From an uncultured Candidatus Melainabacteria bacterium (lineage in GTDB: Bacteria > Cyanobacteriota > Vampirovibrionia > Gastranaerophilales > Gastranaerophilaceae): a DNA stretch of 64,000 bases. Below, piece after piece: positions 61,238 through 64,000 of this stretch. How positions within the stretch are numbered: position 1 is the stretch's first letter; the number at the start of each line of letters is the position of its first letter. Location of the stretch: NCBI GenBank assembly GCA_934692665.1, contig CAKUUG010000001.1:1-64000 (forward strand). The letters are read 5' to 3'. The notes below the pieces were generated by a model that was not told where the DNA came from, ran no database searches, and was given only the letters and a program-made list of their open reading frames with translations. Made by a program: the position numbers and the translations under genes.

Positions 61238-61930
61238 TTATCCTTGAATTGATTTTTCAAGCCAGTCTTTTGCTCTCGGGCCGACAAAGATTTTTCCATC
61301 AACTCTAATACCATAGCCAAAAGGGGCTTCGCCCTTGTTTAATCCATCGACATCGATGCAAAAAATTTTATAGACTCTATTTATGCCGTCGTCAAGATTT
61401 TCATAAAAAAGATATCTGTTAGCGTGAAATATAGGGTCTCTAGAACCATCTTCTTTTTCGATTACATCGGGTGTACCTTTAGTTTTAAAATGAATAAAAC
61501 TATTTGGTTCGTAATATGTAACATCATCTGTTGTTACAATTTCTTCAAAATTGTTCTTTTGTGTGGCTAAACAACAGTTGTCCATATATTCTTCAGGCCA
61601 TTCAATAGCCCAATAACTATAGTCAAAATTGTCTCCAACTTTTATACAGTTTGTCTTTTTTGTTGTGACAACACTGGCAAAGCTTCTGCAAAAATATGTA
61701 ACTCCAACATCACTTCCATCTGCTTTTATTCCTAAATCTCCATCCAAATAATATTTATCTGAATTAATTAATGTAGAAATTGCTTGCCAGAGGGTATTAT
61801 GAGCTTTTTTAAACTTCATCAAGTTTTCATCAGGTTTAGATTGTATTGCAACGGGAATAATGATAGAGGTGATTATCCCAATTACAGTCAATGTTATCAT
61901 GACTTCTATTAGAGTGAATGCTTTTTTCAT
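61238..61930 (-). CDS. Prepilin-like protein, paralogue of the one at 18.8 kb
   Basis: A 230-residue protein with leader KKAFTLIEVMITLTVIGI (Ala -1, Phe +1, Glu +5). SKPDENLMKFKKAHNTLWQ and NSDKYYLDGDLGIKADG nearly repeat the gene at 18758, whereas the middle differs; the end again reads FGYGIRVDGKI. It is divergent from an XRE regulator with an inverted repeat between them. Probably a displayed pilin-like subunit. Confidence 0.87.
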   Translation of the reverse strand: MKKAFTLIEVMITLTVIGIITSIIIPVAIQSKPDENLMKFKKAHNTLWQAISTLINSDKYYLDGDLGIKADGSDVGVTYFCRSFASVVTTKKTNCIKVGDNFDYSYWAIEWPEEYMDNCCLATQKNNFEEIVTTDDVTYYEPNSFIHFKTKGTPDVIEKEDGSRDPIFHANRYLFYENLDDGINRVYKIFCIDVDGLNKGEAPFGYGIRVDGKIFVGPRAKDWLEKSIQG

Positions 61931-61959
61931 ATTTTTAAGTTTCCAAATTTGTCTATTTA

Positions 61960-61991
61960 GTTTACTTTAGATAAAATATTATGAAGTAAAC
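61960..61991. promoter_or_regulatory. Inverted-repeat operator between prepilin and XRE genes
   Basis: Perfect eight-base arms gtttactt (61960-61967) and aagtaaac (61984-61991), 16 bp apart, extendable by one base each way. It is located between the divergent starts, about 30 bp before the prepilin start on the minus strand. Position and symmetry match the other two prepilin/XRE loci. Confidence 0.6.
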
Positions 61992-62051
61992 ATCATATAG
62001 AATGAACTTTAATTCATAGAATTAATTTTGTCAAGCAGTCATGATATTTCT

Positions 62052-62255
62052 ATGGAATTTGATTTGAAAAAATTTGGAAAATTAATAAAAATCGAAAGAA
62101 TAAAAAATGATTTTTCTCAAGAAGAATTAGCAGATAAAGTTGGCGTTTCCACAAGAACAATATCTTTAATAGAATCAGGTCACCAACATCCAAAATTTTT
62201 TCTTGTCGTTAAAATTTCAAAAATTTTAAATTTTGACATTAATATTTTAATATAG
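62052..62255 (+). CDS. XRE-family regulator, third prepilin-linked copy
   Basis: A 67-residue, single-domain Cro/CI-type protein: GKLIKIERIKNDFSQEELAD and VGVSTRTISLIESGHQHPKF form the helix-turn-helix. The start is taken at the ATG at 62052; a TTG at 62028 is possible, and neither has a strong ribosome site. It is the smallest of the three regulators. It is divergent from the prepilin gene, with the inverted repeat lying between. Confidence 0.85.
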   Translation: MEFDLKKFGKLIKIERIKNDFSQEELADKVGVSTRTISLIESGHQHPKFFLVVKISKILNFDINILI

Positions 62256-62304
62256 TCTATTTATAGGCTTTTTGTGGATTGAGTTTGCTATATACTTTTT
62301 TATT

Positions 62305-63822
62305 ATGAAAAGAAACAAAATAATACTATTGTTGTGTTTGTCGTTTTTTATTCAAAATGCAAACGCAAGAGAAAATATAAAAGAACTATTCAAAAACAAC
62401 CAAGCAATAATTTATACAATAAATATAAGAAACTTTGGCTCAACAGATAAAGACAATGACGGTATAATAAACCCAGAAAAAGGCGATGTAAGAGGAAGTT
62501 TTTTAAATGCAAAAAAGAATCTAAAAAAACTTTCTGATGATGGAATAAATACGATTTATGTTCTTCCGATTACTCCTGTTGGAAAATACAAGGCTCTTGG
62601 AACAGCAGGTTCTTTGTATGCAATGGATAGTTTTAATAAAATTAATCCCCAAATCGATGATATAAATCCAATGAAAGCAACAGATGAAGCAAAATTATTT
62701 ACAAAAAAAGCTCACGAATTGAATATGAATGTAATTTTGGATTTGCCATCTTGTGGCTCATACGATTTGAGTTTGAAAAAACCTGATTGGTTTATGTTTG
62801 ATGAAAATGGTGAATCGCTCACTCCTGCAGATTGGACGGATGTAAGACTTTTTAAAATCTATAACGAAGATAAAACCCTAAACGAAGAAATGCTAAACAA
62901 CTTCAAATCTTTTGTCGATATGGCAATAAATCTGGGTTTTGATGGTATAAGAGCAGATGTTGCCGCAATAAAACCTTATGAATTTTGGAAAAATATTATT
63001 GATTATGCAAAAAGCAAAAATCCTGACTTTTACTTTTTGGCAGAAGCAAATCCCGAATGGGATAATCCTGCAGTTAATGGTGTAAAAAATTACGCAACAA
63101 TCGATTCACTTTTAAAAGCCGGTTTCGATAGTTATTATGGGTCTTTTAGCGATTTTAAAAACATAAAAACAAAAAAGGAATTTGATAAAAAAATAACAAC
63201 AAATCTAAAAATCCTCCAAAAACACAAAAACAAATCAATAATCGGAGCATTTGCAACCCATGATCAGCAAGCACCTGTTTTAAGGGGTGAAAACTACTGG
63301 AGAATGGTTTTGTGGCTAAATGTGACATTGCCTTTAAATTCATACTTTTTGGACGGATTTTCTGTAGGGGATGATTTTACGTATGATTACGAAAATGAAA
63401 AAGCCAAAAATAGCCTGACTGATGATGAATTTTATTATGTTCATTCCGGCATGGCGGATATTTTTAATATGACAGCAAGTGTAAGAAAACTTCATCCCGA
63501 TTTTGAACAAGAATACAAAAAAGCAATTTCATTTAAAAACAACAACAAAGACTTTTTTAAATACGCAAAATATAAAACTCTAAAAACCGGCAACAATCGT
63601 GTCTTTGCTTATTCTATGACATATTCAAACAAAAAAATAGTCGTTGTTGCCTCTCTCGATGAAGACAATATTCAAAAAACTTCTCTATATGAAAATTGGC
63701 TAAATAAAGACTACGATTTTGAAATATTGAATGGAAAGTCTTCTTTAAAGATTGAAAAAAGCAAGATGAATATAGCCCTAGAACCCCTAGAAATACAGGT
63801 ATATTCCATAAAAACGAAATAA
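62305..63822 (+). CDS. Secreted GH13-family (alpha-amylase-like) protein
   Basis: A 505-residue protein from the ATG at 62305. It has a signal peptide (KIILLLCLSFFIQNANA), then a GH13 barrel. Region II GFDGIRADVA holds the nucleophile Asp (about 218), region III FLAEANPEW the acid Glu (about 247), and region IV ATHDQQAP the second Asp. Region I, normally DxVxNH, reads DLPSCGS and lacks the His. The beta domain at the C-terminus ends in LEIQVYSIKTK. Likely periplasmic or secreted glucan hydrolase or transferase. A short Asp-rich motif, DKDNDGIINPEKGD, near the N-terminus may bind calcium. Confidence 0.88.
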   Translation: MKRNKIILLLCLSFFIQNANARENIKELFKNNQAIIYTINIRNFGSTDKDNDGIINPEKGDVRGSFLNAKKNLKKLSDDGINTIYVLPITPVGKYKALGTAGSLYAMDSFNKINPQIDDINPMKATDEAKLFTKKAHELNMNVILDLPSCGSYDLSLKKPDWFMFDENGESLTPADWTDVRLFKIYNEDKTLNEEMLNNFKSFVDMAINLGFDGIRADVAAIKPYEFWKNIIDYAKSKNPDFYFLAEANPEWDNPAVNGVKNYATIDSLLKAGFDSYYGSFSDFKNIKTKKEFDKKITTNLKILQKHKNKSIIGAFATHDQQAPVLRGENYWRMVLWLNVTLPLNSYFLDGFSVGDDFTYDYENEKAKNSLTDDEFYYVHSGMADIFNMTASVRKLHPDFEQEYKKAISFKNNNKDFFKYAKYKTLKTGNNRVFAYSMTYSNKKIVVVASLDEDNIQKTSLYENWLNKDYDFEILNGKSSLKIEKSKMNIALEPLEIQVYSIKTK

Positions 63823-64000
63823 AATTGTCATGACAGCTATAATTAAAAATATTTTTGTAAAGTAAAAATATGTAAAATAAAGTTTTTTCGGTCTTCATTG
63901 TATTTAACCTATCTTAAAAAAAATAAATTACATTTTAATAAAAATAACTGATGACCATGACAAAAATATGTAGTAATATAGATGAATAAATAAGAATAAA

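Overview
The window is AT-rich bacterial DNA from a diderm, flagellated organism. It encodes FlgH and FlgI ring proteins, LpxK, an Mla-type lipid transporter and FtsZ. It also has many prepilin-like proteins beginning with a KKAFTLxE segment and divergently paired with small XRE regulators. Together these suggest a non-photosynthetic cyanobacterial relative (Vampirovibrionia/Melainabacteria, probably the gut order Gastranaerophilales). That placement is inference; there is no rRNA gene here to confirm it.

Layout. 1-4 kb: two membrane-anchored proteins, the second with an R-S-E ADP-ribosyltransferase domain, lying between two copies of a 56-bp repeat; then a 73-bp tandem array of tRNA 3'-half fragments ending in an intact tRNA-Asn. 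4-22 kb: mostly housekeeping genes (YtxH/DUF948 proteins, methionine aminopeptidase, BadF-type ATPase, proBA with an amidohydrolase that has lost most metal ligands, HD-GYP protein, TPR protein, ComM, thioredoxin reductase) with three prepilin-like genes. 22.9-34.8 kb: an accessory region with two tandem zinc metallopeptidases of lethal-factor type, a cobalamin-riboswitch-like element ahead of two unknown genes, a tRNA-Arg whose 3' end is duplicated, a three-gene operon of AAA+ ATPase, membrane protein and pseudo-ATPase, an SF1 helicase gene fused to an AAA+ tail and carrying a stop codon, and a second ADP-ribosyltransferase. 35-39 kb: ftsZ, a SIMPL protein, a phosphohexomutase. 39-47.7 kb: a flagellar rod/ring/hook-junction operon. 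47.9-51.9 kb: mlaE-mlaF-mlaD-like genes and lpxK. 52-61 kb: an acidic-repeat protein, rsmI, cysS, a matrixin-like protease, ybaB, a Clp-N-repeat protein without ATPase, dgkA, ybeY and pgpH. 61-64 kb: the third prepilin/XRE pair and a secreted GH13 protein.

The most interesting signal is a set of proteins that share one plan: a short N-terminal segment often carrying I-x-P-(I/L)-(K/N), a Lys-flanked Gly/Ala-rich membrane helix, then unrelated C-terminal domains including two ADP-ribosyltransferases and two zincins. They lie beside mobile-looking DNA (56-bp repeats, duplicated tRNA ends, tRNA-fragment arrays, gene fusions). I infer a family of surface-displayed or exported effectors whose C-terminal domains are exchanged, perhaps served by the AAA+/membrane/pseudo-AAA operon. 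The second recurrent module is XRE regulator + prepilin + private inverted-repeat operator, found three times.
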